Below are positions 1 to 8,056 of a stretch of DNA of 38,158 nt, piece after piece. Origin of the DNA: Merdibacter massiliensis (GTDB taxonomy: Bacteria > Bacillota_I > Bacilli_A > Erysipelotrichales > Erysipelotrichaceae); assembly GCF_900155395.1 (NCBI RefSeq), contig NZ_LT699710.1, forward strand, positions 1-38,158, in the 5' to 3' direction. The translations under genes were made by a program, and so were the position numbers. Numbering within the stretch: the first letter of the stretch is position 1; each line of letters opens with the position of its first letter. The notes under the pieces were generated by a model. That model searched no databases and had not been told where the DNA came from. It saw only the letters and a program-made list of their open reading frames with translations.

Positions 1-69
1 AACGGCACCCGCAGGCAGGACATTGAGATTTATTACAGCTTTGTCGGCAAGATTGACTTGCCCGAATAA
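1..69 (+). CDS. C-terminal end of a large serine recombinase (partial)
   Basis: Only the last 22 codons are in the window. They read ...RQDIEIYYSFVGKIDLPE and then TAA. This ending is typical of the DUF4368-type C-terminus of large serine recombinases that integrate and excise Gram-positive conjugative and mobilisable elements. The stretch is clearly more GC-rich than the DNA that follows, which supports foreign origin. Such recombinase genes usually sit at the very edge of their element, and here the reading frame stops about 90 bases before host-like uvrA sequence begins. The catalytic serine domain lies outside the window, so family assignment rests on the tail alone. Confidence 0.75.
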   Translation, partial: NGTRRQDIEIYYSFVGKIDLPE

Positions 70-77
70 CCGCCCGA

Positions 78-127
78 CCTATCCGACACAATGGCCAAGT
101 GCCGGATAGGAACGGCAAAATTTTTTA
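78..127 (+). terminator. Terminator after the recombinase gene
   Basis: Arms 78-89 and 99-110 pair over 12 positions with one mismatch around a 9-base loop. A run of six T lies a little further on at 121-126, ten bases after the stem, so termination is plausible but the geometry is not ideal. Confidence 0.5.
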
Positions 128-129
128 TA

Positions 130-168
130 CTTCTATTACTTCTTTATCGCACATTAGCAAATGGCAAT
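130..168. mobile_element. Right junction of an integrated element (attachment site region)
   Basis: GC-rich recombinase sequence gives way to AT-rich host-like sequence here. Going upstream in the uvrA reading frame from the ATG at 161, a TAG is met at 155-157, so uvrA homology cannot continue further left. The crossover therefore probably lies around 150-168. Serine recombinases use a very short core, and the exact core cannot be fixed without the other end of the element or an empty site. Confidence 0.6.
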
Positions 169-604
169 GGATGTAAACAGTGCAATACCTTATTTTGAAG
201 ATGTGAAAACGATCTATGAAAAATTAAAAGTGTTACAGTATTTGGGTTTAGGCTATTTGACATTAGGTGAAGAGACGCCTCATCTATCAGGAGGAGAGGC
301 ACAACGTTTAAAATTAGCACAAGAGATACAACGAACACAAACGGATACATTATTTGTATTTGATGAGCCGACGATCGGCTTGCATCCACTTGATGTGAAA
401 GTGCTGCTGGAAGTTTTTCGATCTTTGATTCAAAAAGGAGCTACGATCATTGTTATTGAGCATGACTTGGATATATTGCGTCATGCAGATTATATCGTTG
501 ATATGGGACCAGGGGGCGGAAATGCAGGTGGAAAAATCGTTGCAGCAGGCCCTCCTGATGCTATTTCGAAATGTAAAGAAAGTATTACAGGGGCATTTTT
601 ATAA
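161..604 (+). pseudogene. 3' remnant of a uvrA-like gene, 5' part displaced by the element
   Basis: The 147 codons match the last part of UvrA-family ATPases. The ABC signature LSGGEAQRLKLA is at residues 42-53, Walker B TLFVFDEPT at 63-71, and the H-loop histidine of IVIEHD at 101, followed by the UvrA-style tail DMGPGGGNAGGKIVAAG. Full UvrA proteins are over 800 residues, with both Walker A motifs and the zinc modules upstream; all of these are missing. No ribosome-binding site precedes ATG 161 and the same frame is closed by a TAG just upstream. It is most likely untranslated debris of a gene cut by the mobile element. Whether the gene was canonical uvrA or a second UvrA-like paralogue cannot be told from this fragment. 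A canonical copy is probably elsewhere, since losing it would make cells sensitive to UV. Confidence 0.8.
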
Positions 605-606
605 AA

Positions 607-656
607 GAAAAGTTGTAGCTAGACCTGAGTTGTCATCAAATTAGTTACAACTTTTT
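607..656. terminator. Terminator between convergent genes
   Basis: AAAAGTTGTA at 608-617 pairs with TACAACTTTT at 646-655 and ends in a T-run. The A-run on the left arm lets it work in both directions, between the uvrA remnant and the lipoprotein gene facing it. Confidence 0.7.
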
Positions 657-663
657 ATTAGAT

Positions 664-1431
664 TTAATCTCTGTAATCCATGCTCCATTCTAAGAAAGTA
701 CCGCTGCTGGCATCAATTTCAAATTCATACTTGGCATTATTCTCGTAGAGTTCTCCTTTATAGAGATGCATGCCATCGTCCCATTCTTCTTTGATATACA
801 AGTTGTTGCTGTTGGAACTATTTGCTTTTGCAAGCACTAATTGTTTTGCTTCATCTATGGTTATTTCATTTCCTGTCGCATTGCGATAATCAAATAATTC
901 TTGATCCGATTCTAAGATCGTACCGCTTGTAGAAATCTTATATTCGTAGTAAGCATCTGTTGTTTGGAATTCAATTTCATAAACTGCAAAACCATCCTCA
1001 TGTTCGGTTTCCTCTTTTGTAAAAGTAACAGCAGATGCGTCAATTCCTGCATCATGTAAAGCAATGTTTTTGGCATCCTCTAATGTTTTATCAGCAGAGT
1101 TTTGAACAGAATCATTTCCCGTCGTGTCATTATCTGACTGGGCAGGAGAAGATGGTATGCTTTGGAAAGAAGATCGTAAAATTTCACCATTTTCTTTTGT
1201 AAGAATGACTTGGTATGTCTTTTCAGAGGTAGAAAAGACAACAACATAGGTATCTTTACCATCCAATGTTGATGATTCGATCTTCATCGAAGCTATTTCT
1301 TCCTTTGCGGTACCTGTGCTGTCTAATGCAAGCTGTTCTGCTTCTTGACTGCTGATCATATTTGATCCGCAACCAGATAAGCAGATGATCAAGAAGATTA
1401 TAGAAATGATGTAAAAAATATTTTGTTTCAT
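664..1431 (-). CDS. PepSY-domain lipoprotein linked to a two-component system
   Basis: This is a 255-residue secreted lipoprotein with an N-terminal hydrophobic segment and lipobox LSGC (Cys21). After a linker rich in Ser, Asp and Asn it carries repeated PepSY-like units: SSQEAEQLALDSTG near residue 27, TLEDAKNIALHDAG near 116 and TIDEAKQLVLAKAN near 190. The last two end in the YEYKISTSGTILE / YEFEIDASSGTFLE type hairpin. PepSY domains are known from protease propeptides and are thought to inhibit or sense peptidases; here an extracytoplasmic sensing or accessory role is inferred. The start has an AAGGAG site eight bases upstream. The gene follows the kinase by 15 bases, so it is the third gene of the regulator-kinase-lipoprotein operon and may feed signal to the kinase sensor loop. 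Confidence 0.85.
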   Translation of the reverse strand: MKQNIFYIISIIFLIICLSGCGSNMISSQEAEQLALDSTGTAKEEIASMKIESSTLDGKDTYVVVFSTSEKTYQVILTKENGEILRSSFQSIPSSPAQSDNDTTGNDSVQNSADKTLEDAKNIALHDAGIDASAVTFTKEETEHEDGFAVYEIEFQTTDAYYEYKISTSGTILESDQELFDYRNATGNEITIDEAKQLVLAKANSSNSNNLYIKEEWDDGMHLYKGELYENNAKYEFEIDASSGTFLEWSMDYRD

Positions 1432-1446
1432 AGGATGCTCCTTTCC

Positions 1447-2811
1447 TTAGAAAGATTGTGATTGATTCTTTGCTGGCAGGGTGATGAAGAATGTGGTGCC
1501 TGTGCCAAGTGTGCTTTCGACCTGAATGTGTCCTTCATGGGCTTGAATGATCCACTGGACCATGGATAAACCTAAGCCGCTGCTGTCAAGCCGGCTTCGT
1601 GCGGGATCAATTTGATAGAAGCGGTCCCAGATGTGCGGCAAGTTTCCTTTGCTGATTCCGATACCGTCATCTTTGATGGTGATGGAAATTTCTTCTTTTT
1701 TGGTAACTGTAAACCAGATATGTCCATTTTCTTTTCCATAAGTGACTGCATTTTGCAGTAAATTCGCAAGCATTCGAATCAATAATGTTTGATCTGCAAC
1801 AATGAAGATATCATTTTCAATCTCGGAAAGCAAAGAGATTTTAGCTTCATTTGCTATTTCTTTGTATTCCTCTGCCACGCTCTCACAAAGCTCACTGAAA
1901 GAAAACTCTTCTTTCTGCAGCTGTTCTCGTCCTTGATCGGCACGAGAAAGCTGAAGCAGCTGCGAAATCATATGCGAGAGAGATCGTACCTTCTTTTGGA
2001 TCAATTCTACTTGCGAGCGAGTTTTTGCATCTAGATCTTGCCGGGAAAGCATCGTATCGCATTGCATCATCATCACACTGAGAGGTGTACGCAATTCATG
2101 TGAAACATCGCTTGTGAATTGGCGTTCTCTTTTTACGGTTTCTTCGATTTTATCCAACATTGTGTCGAAAGTTGCAGCTAATGTATAGATTTCGTCTTTT
2201 CCTTTTCCTAATTGTACACGCTGACTTAAATCTTTTTCTTTTTGGATTCGTTGTACGGTTGCGGTGATCTGGCTTACTGGGGCCAAAGCCCGTTTGCTTA
2301 ACAGATAACCAAAAACAGCGCTGATCGCAATGAAAACAGGGAATAAAATAAGTGCTAACTGTAGAATAAAACGAAAGTTGCGTTCTGCATCAGTAATGGA
2401 GATGACGCCGCGTATCAATAATTGTTCATTATGGATCGTAAATGACATGTCTAATACATAATAAGATAGATCATCTGTATCAATACGCCGTATTTCATCA
2501 ATTTGAAAAGGAAGATCATACGTGAAGTGATAAGGCAAACGGCCATATAATAATTCTCCGCCTGTATCATATACAGATAGATAAACACCCTCTTCTACCT
2601 GCAAAAGATCAGAATCAAATTCCAGTCTTCCTTGCCGTTGCGTGACAGCATCAAAAGAGGAAGAAACCCGATCCTGTAGCAGATCTTGTGCATCACTTAG
2701 TATCACTTGTGAGCTGAGTGAAAACAAAAGAGAACAAGTGATCACAAACAGAAAGATCATGATGATCGTATATAACATGGCAAGACGAGCCTTTAATGAT
2801 AATCGTTTCAT
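1447..2811 (-). CDS. Membrane sensor histidine kinase
   Basis: The 454-residue kinase has two membrane helices (about 11-33 and 148-171) flanking a ~110-residue extracytoplasmic sensor region, then a HAMP domain (about 172-225). The dimerisation domain carries the phospho-accepting His238 in FTSDVSHELRTPL. The ATPase domain shows the N-box NLLQNAVTYG, the G1 box DDGIGIS and the G2 box SSGLGLSM. It belongs to the classical HisKA/HATPase_c group and should phosphorylate the regulator encoded just upstream. Its start codon overlaps the regulator's stop as ATGA, which indicates translational coupling. The signal is unknown; the neighbouring PepSY lipoprotein hints at a cell-envelope or peptide cue. 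Confidence 0.93.
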   Translation of the reverse strand: MKRLSLKARLAMLYTIIMIFLFVITCSLLFSLSSQVILSDAQDLLQDRVSSSFDAVTQRQGRLEFDSDLLQVEEGVYLSVYDTGGELLYGRLPYHFTYDLPFQIDEIRRIDTDDLSYYVLDMSFTIHNEQLLIRGVISITDAERNFRFILQLALILFPVFIAISAVFGYLLSKRALAPVSQITATVQRIQKEKDLSQRVQLGKGKDEIYTLAATFDTMLDKIEETVKRERQFTSDVSHELRTPLSVMMMQCDTMLSRQDLDAKTRSQVELIQKKVRSLSHMISQLLQLSRADQGREQLQKEEFSFSELCESVAEEYKEIANEAKISLLSEIENDIFIVADQTLLIRMLANLLQNAVTYGKENGHIWFTVTKKEEISITIKDDGIGISKGNLPHIWDRFYQIDPARSRLDSSGLGLSMVQWIIQAHEGHIQVESTLGTGTTFFITLPAKNQSQSF

Positions 2812-3479
2812 GCAGTCTCCTTTAATACATAGCCATGACCACGTATCGTATGAATCAGTTTCTGATCAAAACCATCATCAATTTTTTTGCGGAGATGGCG
2901 GATGTAAACATCAATTACATTGGATGCTCCGGTATAATCATAATTCCATACATGCTGTTCCAAACGTTCTCTTGTTAACACATTTCCAGCATTGCGCATC
3001 ATATAACATAATAAGGTATATTCTTTTGATGATAATGTGATTTCTTTTCCACTTCGTGTTACCTGATGGGTGTCCAAAGAAACACACAGATCACCGACAC
3101 GCAGTTCGTTTTGTTTCTGTTGCGGCGTTCGCAATAAAACACGGAGCCTTGCCGATAGTTCTTCAAAAGCAAAAGGCTTGATCAGATAGTCGTCTGCTCC
3201 TGCATCTAACCCTTTTACTCGATCATCTATGCTATCTTTTGCTGTTAATAAAAGGACAGCCACGTTATTTCCATTTTCTCTTAATGTTCTCAATACAGTG
3301 AGACCATCGATTTTTGGCATCATGATATCTAATATAATTGCATCATAATCTGCCATTCGAATATAATCGATTGCTTCTTCACCGTCGTAGCAAGAATCAA
3401 CACTATAATGTTCTTTGGTCAGCCGTTGGGCAATAAGATCATTCAAATCATGTTCATCTTCAGCAATTAAAATACGCAT
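2808..3479 (-). CDS. OmpR-family response regulator
   Basis: This is a 223-residue DNA-binding regulator. The receiver domain has the acidic pocket E7/D8, the phospho-acceptor Asp51 in IILDIMMPKIDG, and Lys101 in LIKPF. The C-terminal winged-helix domain includes the typical LTRERLEQHVWNYDYTGASNVIDVYIRHLRKKI stretch (in pieces). An open frame extends 22 codons further upstream, but the AAAGGTGG site lies just before MRILIAEDE, so the start at 3479 is preferred. It is the first gene of the three-gene operon and is cotranscribed with its kinase. Its target genes are not visible here; autoregulation is common in the family. Confidence 0.94.
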   Translation of the reverse strand: MRILIAEDEHDLNDLIAQRLTKEHYSVDSCYDGEEAIDYIRMADYDAIILDIMMPKIDGLTVLRTLRENGNNVAVLLLTAKDSIDDRVKGLDAGADDYLIKPFAFEELSARLRVLLRTPQQKQNELRVGDLCVSLDTHQVTRSGKEITLSSKEYTLLCYMMRNAGNVLTRERLEQHVWNYDYTGASNVIDVYIRHLRKKIDDGFDQKLIHTIRGHGYVLKETA

Positions 3480-3515
3480 ACGATACCACCTTTCATATAA
3501 GGATTCTATAGGAAT

Positions 3516-3545
3516 ATTATAACGGAAAAGTAAATAGGAAACCAA
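3516..3545 (-). promoter_or_regulatory. Promoter of the two-component operon
   Basis: On the minus strand TTGGTT (3545-3540) is followed after 18 bases by a perfect TATAAT (3521-3516), about 37 bases before the regulator start. Confidence 0.6.
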
Positions 3546-3569
3546 CTTATTTAGAATAGTAAGAATAGG

Positions 3570-3598
3570 TTGAAAATGGATAGGATAGTCTCTATAAT
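3570..3598 (+). promoter_or_regulatory. Sigma-A promoter of the M50 protease gene
   Basis: TTGAAA (3570-3575), a 17-base spacer and TATAAT (3593-3598) form a near-consensus promoter 28 bases before the ATG. Confidence 0.8.
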
Positions 3599-3626
3599 AA
3601 AAACTATCTATACAAGGAGGTTTGTC

Positions 3627-4277
3627 ATGCTGAACATTCGAACATTGATATATGTTGTTCCTGCAATTTTGATCAGTGTTACATTACATGAACTTGCTCA
3701 TGGCTATGTTTCATATAAAATGGGAGATCCAACACCGAAGGAAGATGGGCGCTTGTCTTTAAATCCTTTACGTCATTTAGACCTGTTTGGTACGCTTGCT
3801 TTGTTATTTGCCGGTTTTGGCTGGGCCAAACCGGTCAGAGTAGATGCAGGATATTATAAAGATCCAAAAACAGGAATGGTCTGGACTGCTTTTGCCGGTC
3901 CGCTTGCCAATTTCATTCTTTCTTTTATATGCATTTTTCTTTTCGTTTTGATGCTGAAATATGGTCATATTTTAGTAACAAATGATTTATTTTATTCTGT
4001 TTTTGGCTACTTGAGCGAGCTGTTGAATTACACGGCGGTTTTATCGTTGGGACAGGCGATTTTCAATATGATACCGATCCCGCCATTGGATGGTTCGAAA
4101 ATTTTATATGGCATGTTGCCAGATTCTGTTTATGAATGGTTTTTGCGTAATGAGTATTTATTATCTGGCATCATATTTCTGTTATTATTAACAAACGTGA
4201 TCAATGGGCCGTTATTGCAATTACGAAATGTGGTCTTTAATGGAATGACCAATATTGCTTTACAAATTTTATTTTAA
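3627..4277 (+). CDS. Site-2 protease family (M50) membrane metalloprotease
   Basis: This 216-residue multi-pass membrane protein has the zinc motif HELAH at residues 21-25 inside the first membrane helix. The second conserved motif, NMIPIPPLDG at 147-156, supplies the third metal ligand Asp155. It is the compact 'rhomboid-sized' M50B type, with no PDZ or CBS domain. Family members cut membrane-embedded substrates such as anti-sigma factors; the substrate here is unknown. The start at 3627 is set by TACAAGGAGG nine bases upstream; a longer open frame lacks any such site. The gene is monocistronic between its own promoter and terminator, and is divergent from the two-component operon. Confidence 0.92.
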   Translation: MLNIRTLIYVVPAILISVTLHELAHGYVSYKMGDPTPKEDGRLSLNPLRHLDLFGTLALLFAGFGWAKPVRVDAGYYKDPKTGMVWTAFAGPLANFILSFICIFLFVLMLKYGHILVTNDLFYSVFGYLSELLNYTAVLSLGQAIFNMIPIPPLDGSKILYGMLPDSVYEWFLRNEYLLSGIIFLLLLTNVINGPLLQLRNVVFNGMTNIALQILF

Positions 4278-4307
4278 AAAAAGCATCCACCACAGATGCT
4301 TTTTTTA
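4276..4307. terminator. Intrinsic terminator after the M50 protease
   Basis: AAAAAAAGCATC and GATGCTTTTTTT form a clean hairpin with a T-run on either strand. Confidence 0.85.
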
Positions 4308-4333
4308 TGAAAGGGTATCCTTTCTATATATCT

Positions 4334-4391
4334 AATGTCAGAGAGAAAATTGGGAAATAGGATAATAAAACTGACATTAAATACCAATTTT
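4334..4391 (-). other. Interleaved inverted repeats after glmS
   Basis: Two complementary pairs lie in order a-b-a'-b': 4384-4391 pairs with 4346-4353 (AAAATTGG), and 4371-4379 pairs with 4333-4341 (CTGACATTA). The order would allow either alternative hairpins or a pseudoknot in the 3' end of the glmS transcript. No clear T-run follows, so a normal terminator is not evident; the pairs are short and AT-rich. Confidence 0.35.
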
Positions 4392-6204
4392 ATTCGACCG
4401 TTACTGATTTGGCCAAGTTACGAGGTTTATCAATTTCACAGCCGCGCAATACAGCAGTGCGATAAGCAATCAACTGCAATGGCAACACGCTCAACACTGC
4501 CTGGATCATGCGATCCAGAGGTGGCAGCGGTATGACAATGTCACAGACTTCTTTATGCACACGGAAATTATCCCTGCATACAAGAATGACTTTTGCGCCA
4601 CGCGCTTTTACTTCACGAATGTTACTGATCGTTTTATCAAATAATTGTGGTTCCGTAGCGATGGCAATGACTGGAGTGCCTTCCTCAATTAGAGAAATCG
4701 TACCGTGTTTGAGCTCTCCTGCTGGATAAGCTTCACTGTGTATATAGGAAATTTCCTTTAATTTGAGAGACCCTTCCATGCAGAGAGCATGATCCAGGCC
4801 ACGCCCGATAAAGAAGACATGTTCATGACCGGCTAATACATTTGCGCTTTCTTCCCAATTGCCATTTTCTAATATTTCAGAAAGAAAATCCGGTAATTGA
4901 TGAAGCTGTGCAAGAATCAGCTGTTTGCGTTCTTCATTCATATGTCCGCGCAATGAAGCTAATTGTAAAGCGATATAGGCTAGTAAAGTTACCTGTGTTG
5001 CATATGCTTTTGTTGTTGCAACGGCAATTTCAGCTTTTGCCATCGTGTAAGCAACGAAGTCAGCTTCTCTTGCCAATGAGCTGCCAACAACATTGACAAT
5101 AGCAAGAGTATCGATGTTTCGTTCTTTAGCTAATTTCAATGCGGCTAAAGTATCAGCCGTTTCCCCGCTTTGCGATACAAGAATCACAAGTGTTTGCGGA
5201 TCTAGCATTGGATTGCGATAACGAAATTCACTGGCAACATCCACTTGTACAAACATTCGTGCTTCCGACTCGATCAATTCTTTGGCAATCATGCCGGCAT
5301 GGTAGGCGCTTCCGCAGGCAATGATCATGATATGTGCATATCGATCATATGTGAAAGGACGATCAATATTTGATAAGATGCCGTCTCTTTCAAATGTCTG
5401 CAATGTCTCTTTGACCGCTTCCGGTTCTTCATGAATTTCTTTTAACATGAAATGATCATAGCCGTTTTTCTGAATGGATTGCACATCCATTGTTGTTGTT
5501 TGATATACCGGCTCTTTTTCATTTCCCTGCGCATCGAAAAGTTGAATTTGATTTCCTTTTAAAACGGCAACCTCTTTTTGATCTAATACGACATAGCTGC
5601 GTGTATAAGCAAGCAACGCAGGAATATCGCTCGCAATAAAAGAAGCATATTCATTTTTTGCTACGATCAAAGGTGATTGATAACGCATCGCATATACAGT
5701 GTTTGGATATTCATCAAATAAAATAGCAAATGCATAGGATCCTTTTAATTGTTCTTTTGCCAGCTGCAATGCGGCTAACGGATCTCCTGTTTTTTTGTAA
5801 GCAGCATCAATACAGGCACAGGCTACTTCTGTATCCGTTTCTGATTGGAAATGATAGCCTTGTGCTTCTAATTGTTTTGATAATTCATGATAATTTTCTA
5901 TGATTCCATTATGCACGAGAGTGACATGGCCCTGATGATGCGGATGTGCATTTGTTTCATTTGGTTCTCCATGTGTTGCCCATCTTGTATGTGCAATGCC
6001 GCAACAAGATTGAATAGGATTTTTTTCTACCCGTTCTTGTAAACGGGATACCTTGCCTTGGCTTTTTATGATTTGTATATTATTCGAGGCAAAAAATGCA
6101 ATTCCGCTTGAATCATATCCTCTATATTCCAGTGTTGAAAGACCATGTAATAACACGTCTTGCGCATCTTGGCGATACGAACTATATCCGACAATTCCAC
6201 ACAT
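4390..6204 (-). CDS. glmS: Glutamine-fructose-6-phosphate aminotransferase (isomerising)
   Basis: GlmS makes glucosamine-6-phosphate from fructose-6-phosphate and glutamine, the first step towards UDP-GlcNAc for the cell wall. The 604-residue protein is full length. Cys2, exposed after Met removal, starts the N-terminal amidotransferase domain (CGIVGY), which also has HTRWATHGEPNETNAHPH. Two SIS sugar-isomerase domains follow (SQSGETADT near 375 and the second near 475-590), and the strongly conserved tail PRNLAKSVTVE is intact. A longer frame runs 30 codons upstream, but GGGAGG lies 12 bases before MCGIVGY and the catalytic Cys must be residue 2, so 6204 is the start. Expression is very probably controlled by the ribozyme in its leader. 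Confidence 0.98.
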   Translation of the reverse strand: MCGIVGYSSYRQDAQDVLLHGLSTLEYRGYDSSGIAFFASNNIQIIKSQGKVSRLQERVEKNPIQSCCGIAHTRWATHGEPNETNAHPHHQGHVTLVHNGIIENYHELSKQLEAQGYHFQSETDTEVACACIDAAYKKTGDPLAALQLAKEQLKGSYAFAILFDEYPNTVYAMRYQSPLIVAKNEYASFIASDIPALLAYTRSYVVLDQKEVAVLKGNQIQLFDAQGNEKEPVYQTTTMDVQSIQKNGYDHFMLKEIHEEPEAVKETLQTFERDGILSNIDRPFTYDRYAHIMIIACGSAYHAGMIAKELIESEARMFVQVDVASEFRYRNPMLDPQTLVILVSQSGETADTLAALKLAKERNIDTLAIVNVVGSSLAREADFVAYTMAKAEIAVATTKAYATQVTLLAYIALQLASLRGHMNEERKQLILAQLHQLPDFLSEILENGNWEESANVLAGHEHVFFIGRGLDHALCMEGSLKLKEISYIHSEAYPAGELKHGTISLIEEGTPVIAIATEPQLFDKTISNIREVKARGAKVILVCRDNFRVHKEVCDIVIPLPPLDRMIQAVLSVLPLQLIAYRTAVLRGCEIDKPRNLAKSVTVE

Positions 6205-6399
6205 AAAATTATTGATTCCTCCCATTGGTGTGTACTGAAAAACGACAATAAAAAGAATCTTCAAGAAGATCGTTCTTTTTAATGGCCGTTTCATTTGGAC
6301 ATCATAAAAAAGATATAAAAAAGCATATGAAAAAACTGACCTGATTGAATCAGATAAATTCTATCTATATCGTATTATGATGAAATGAAATAATCAGTC

Positions 6400-6546
6400 A
6401 TGATGAAAACACCATGGGTGATGAACGATGTTTTGTGGCAATTTTGCTTTTTGTCAAACGTTCTTACGATTCACCTCATACCGTGACAGTACCCGCCGAG
6501 TCTTTCGATCACTGTCAACCTCGTCAACCTCGTAGGTCCAGGCGCT
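6400..6546 (-). ncRNA. glmS ribozyme (glucosamine-6-phosphate-activated self-cleaving RNA)
   Basis: Read on the minus strand, the leader contains the hallmark order of this ribozyme: A|GCGCC at 6546-6541 (cleavage between A at 6546 and G at 6545), GTTGACGAGG, then TCGGCGGGT in the core, and a closing hairpin ATGGTG-TTTT-CATCAT at 6415-6400. The class is known to cleave its own mRNA when glucosamine-6-phosphate binds, after which the 3' fragment is degraded, giving feedback control of GlmS. It lies about 200 bases before the glmS start and in the right orientation. The exact 3' boundary is approximate. Confidence 0.93.
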
Positions 6547-6591
6547 CATTACTAGCAGTCACTTTCCTCCTCACTGGCTAATAACTGCTTT

Positions 6592-6622
6592 ATAGTATGT
6601 CATAAAATAAGAATAGTTACAA
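6592..6622 (-). promoter_or_regulatory. Possible glmS promoter
   Basis: On the minus strand TTGTAA (6622-6617) and TACTAT (6597-6592) are separated by 19 bases, roughly 45 bases upstream of the ribozyme cleavage site. The spacing is long, so this is tentative. The 6205-6864 gap otherwise holds only the ribozyme, AT-rich sequence and the divergent liv promoter. Confidence 0.4.
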
Positions 6623-6684
6623 GATAAAGATAAAAAAATAACTTAAAAAATTACACCATGGAAAGAATAAAATAAAGAAAATAG

Positions 6685-6699
6685 AAGAAATATTGAAAA
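6685..6699 (+). promoter_or_regulatory. 15-base sequence shared by liv and opp upstream regions (copy 1)
   Basis: AAGAAATATTGAAAA occurs here, 70 bases before the liv -35, and again at 12281-12295 at the opp promoter. A shared regulator site is possible, but the sequence is AT-rich and could recur by chance. Confidence 0.3.
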
Positions 6700-6768
6700 A
6701 ATATGTAAGTTTTTTGATGAAAAATGATATGTTTGTGAAAATAATATGATTTGTTTATGTCAAACGCC

Positions 6769-6797
6769 TTGAAATTGCATTCTAAACAATTTATACT
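6769..6797 (+). promoter_or_regulatory. Sigma-A promoter of the liv operon
   Basis: TTGAAA (6769-6774), 17-base spacer, TATACT (6792-6797). AT-rich sequence just upstream could act as an UP element. The leader to livJ is about 60 bases. Confidence 0.75.
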
Positions 6798-6864
6798 ATT
6801 TACAACCATCTATAATATAGGTGTGCATTTCGGAAATGAAAGAGGAAAAGAGGAAGCGATTCAT

Positions 6865-8040
6865 ATGAAGAAATTTCCAAAAATTTTGGCAGCTAGTGCA
6901 ATGATGCTGACAGTATTGGCTGGCTGTGGACAAAGCGGTGGTGGTTCAACAGAACTAAACGACGGGGACACCGTAAAAGTCGGATTAAACTATGAATTAA
7001 GTGGCAAAACTGCTACCTATGGTTTGGCCATGGAAAAAGGAAGTCAGCTGGCAATCAAACAATACAACGAACGTACAGATAAGAAGTATACAATTGAAGT
7101 TGTATCGCAGGATTGCAAGAGCGACGCAACAGAAGCGTTGTCGATTGCGACGAAACTAATGACAGAAGAAGGGGTGGCATTCCAGGTTGGACCGGCTACT
7201 TCTACAGATGCATTGTCGACATATCCGGTATCTACGGATGCAAAAGTACCGGTATTAAGCCCTGCAGTTACATTAAATGACGGCATGCTTCAATCAGACG
7301 GCGAAGCTTACCCATATGCATGGCGTACTTGCTTTGAAGATCGTGCACAGGCAAGTGCGATGGCAATTTATGCTTATGATAATTTAGGAAAGCGAAAAGC
7401 AGTTGTCTATGCAGATAGTGCAAATGAATATGCAACTGGTTTGGCTGACGATTTTATTAAAAAATTTGAATCTTTAGGCGGAGAAATCGTAGCTAGTGAA
7501 AACTATGTACAAGGAGATACAGATTTCAATGCAGTTATCTCTAAACTGACCGACATGGATTTTGATGTGATGTATGTTCCAGGATATTATGGTGAAGCAG
7601 GTTTGATCATTAAACAGGCACGTGCAGCTGGTTTAGATCAGACAATCTTGGGACCTGATGGAATGGATTCTCCAAAACTGGCGGAATTGGCAGGCGCTTC
7701 TGCTTTGAATAATGTGTACTTCACAACCGCATATACAACAGTAAATGCTTCAGATGATCTATTGAGCTTTATCGAAGCTTATAAAGCAGAATACAATGAA
7801 GAACCAGATATGTTCTCTGTATTGGCTTACGATGCAACAAATCTTGGTTTGCAGGCTTTGGAAGAAGCAGGAGCAACAGGAGAAAAATTAAATGAAGCCA
7901 TCAAAAATATTCAATTTAGTGGATTGACAGGAAGCTTCACATTTGATGATGCACATACACCAACAAAGAAGGTTCTTGTTGTTGAACTGCAAGATGGTGT
8001 ACAGGTAAACCCGGTAGAGGTTGACCCAAACGCTGAATAA
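6865..8040 (+). CDS. livJ: Branched-chain amino-acid ABC transporter, substrate-binding lipoprotein
   Basis: The 391-residue protein is the extracellular receptor for the transporter encoded downstream. It has a Lys-rich start, a hydrophobic helix and the lipobox LAGC (Cys21), so it should be anchored to the outer face of the membrane. The mature part is a periplasmic-binding-protein type I fold of the Leu/Ile/Val group, beginning VKVGLNYELSGKTATYGLAMEKGSQLA. The frame is open 38 codons further left, but the ribosome-binding site GAGGAAG and the lipoprotein signal fix the start at 6865. It is the first gene of livJHMGF and is followed by a terminator hairpin that should leave it in excess over the permease genes. 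The actual ligand (leucine, isoleucine, valine or a related amino acid) cannot be told from sequence. Confidence 0.9.
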   Translation: MKKFPKILAASAMMLTVLAGCGQSGGGSTELNDGDTVKVGLNYELSGKTATYGLAMEKGSQLAIKQYNERTDKKYTIEVVSQDCKSDATEALSIATKLMTEEGVAFQVGPATSTDALSTYPVSTDAKVPVLSPAVTLNDGMLQSDGEAYPYAWRTCFEDRAQASAMAIYAYDNLGKRKAVVYADSANEYATGLADDFIKKFESLGGEIVASENYVQGDTDFNAVISKLTDMDFDVMYVPGYYGEAGLIIKQARAAGLDQTILGPDGMDSPKLAELAGASALNNVYFTTAYTTVNASDDLLSFIEAYKAEYNEEPDMFSVLAYDATNLGLQALEEAGATGEKLNEAIKNIQFSGLTGSFTFDDAHTPTKKVLVVELQDGVQVNPVEVDPNAE

Positions 8041-8056
8041 TTTCAGTACAAACATG

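Noticed and set aside
2642-3040. 132-codon plus-strand frame over the kinase/regulator junction
   Set aside because: It is antisense to two well-supported genes, with no start site or recognisable domain.
4508-4729. Plus-strand frame inside glmS
   Set aside because: It is antisense to a highly conserved SIS domain and shows no family resemblance.
6751-6864. 38-codon N-terminal extension of livJ
   Set aside because: It covers the promoter at 6769-6797 and would bury the lipoprotein signal peptide.
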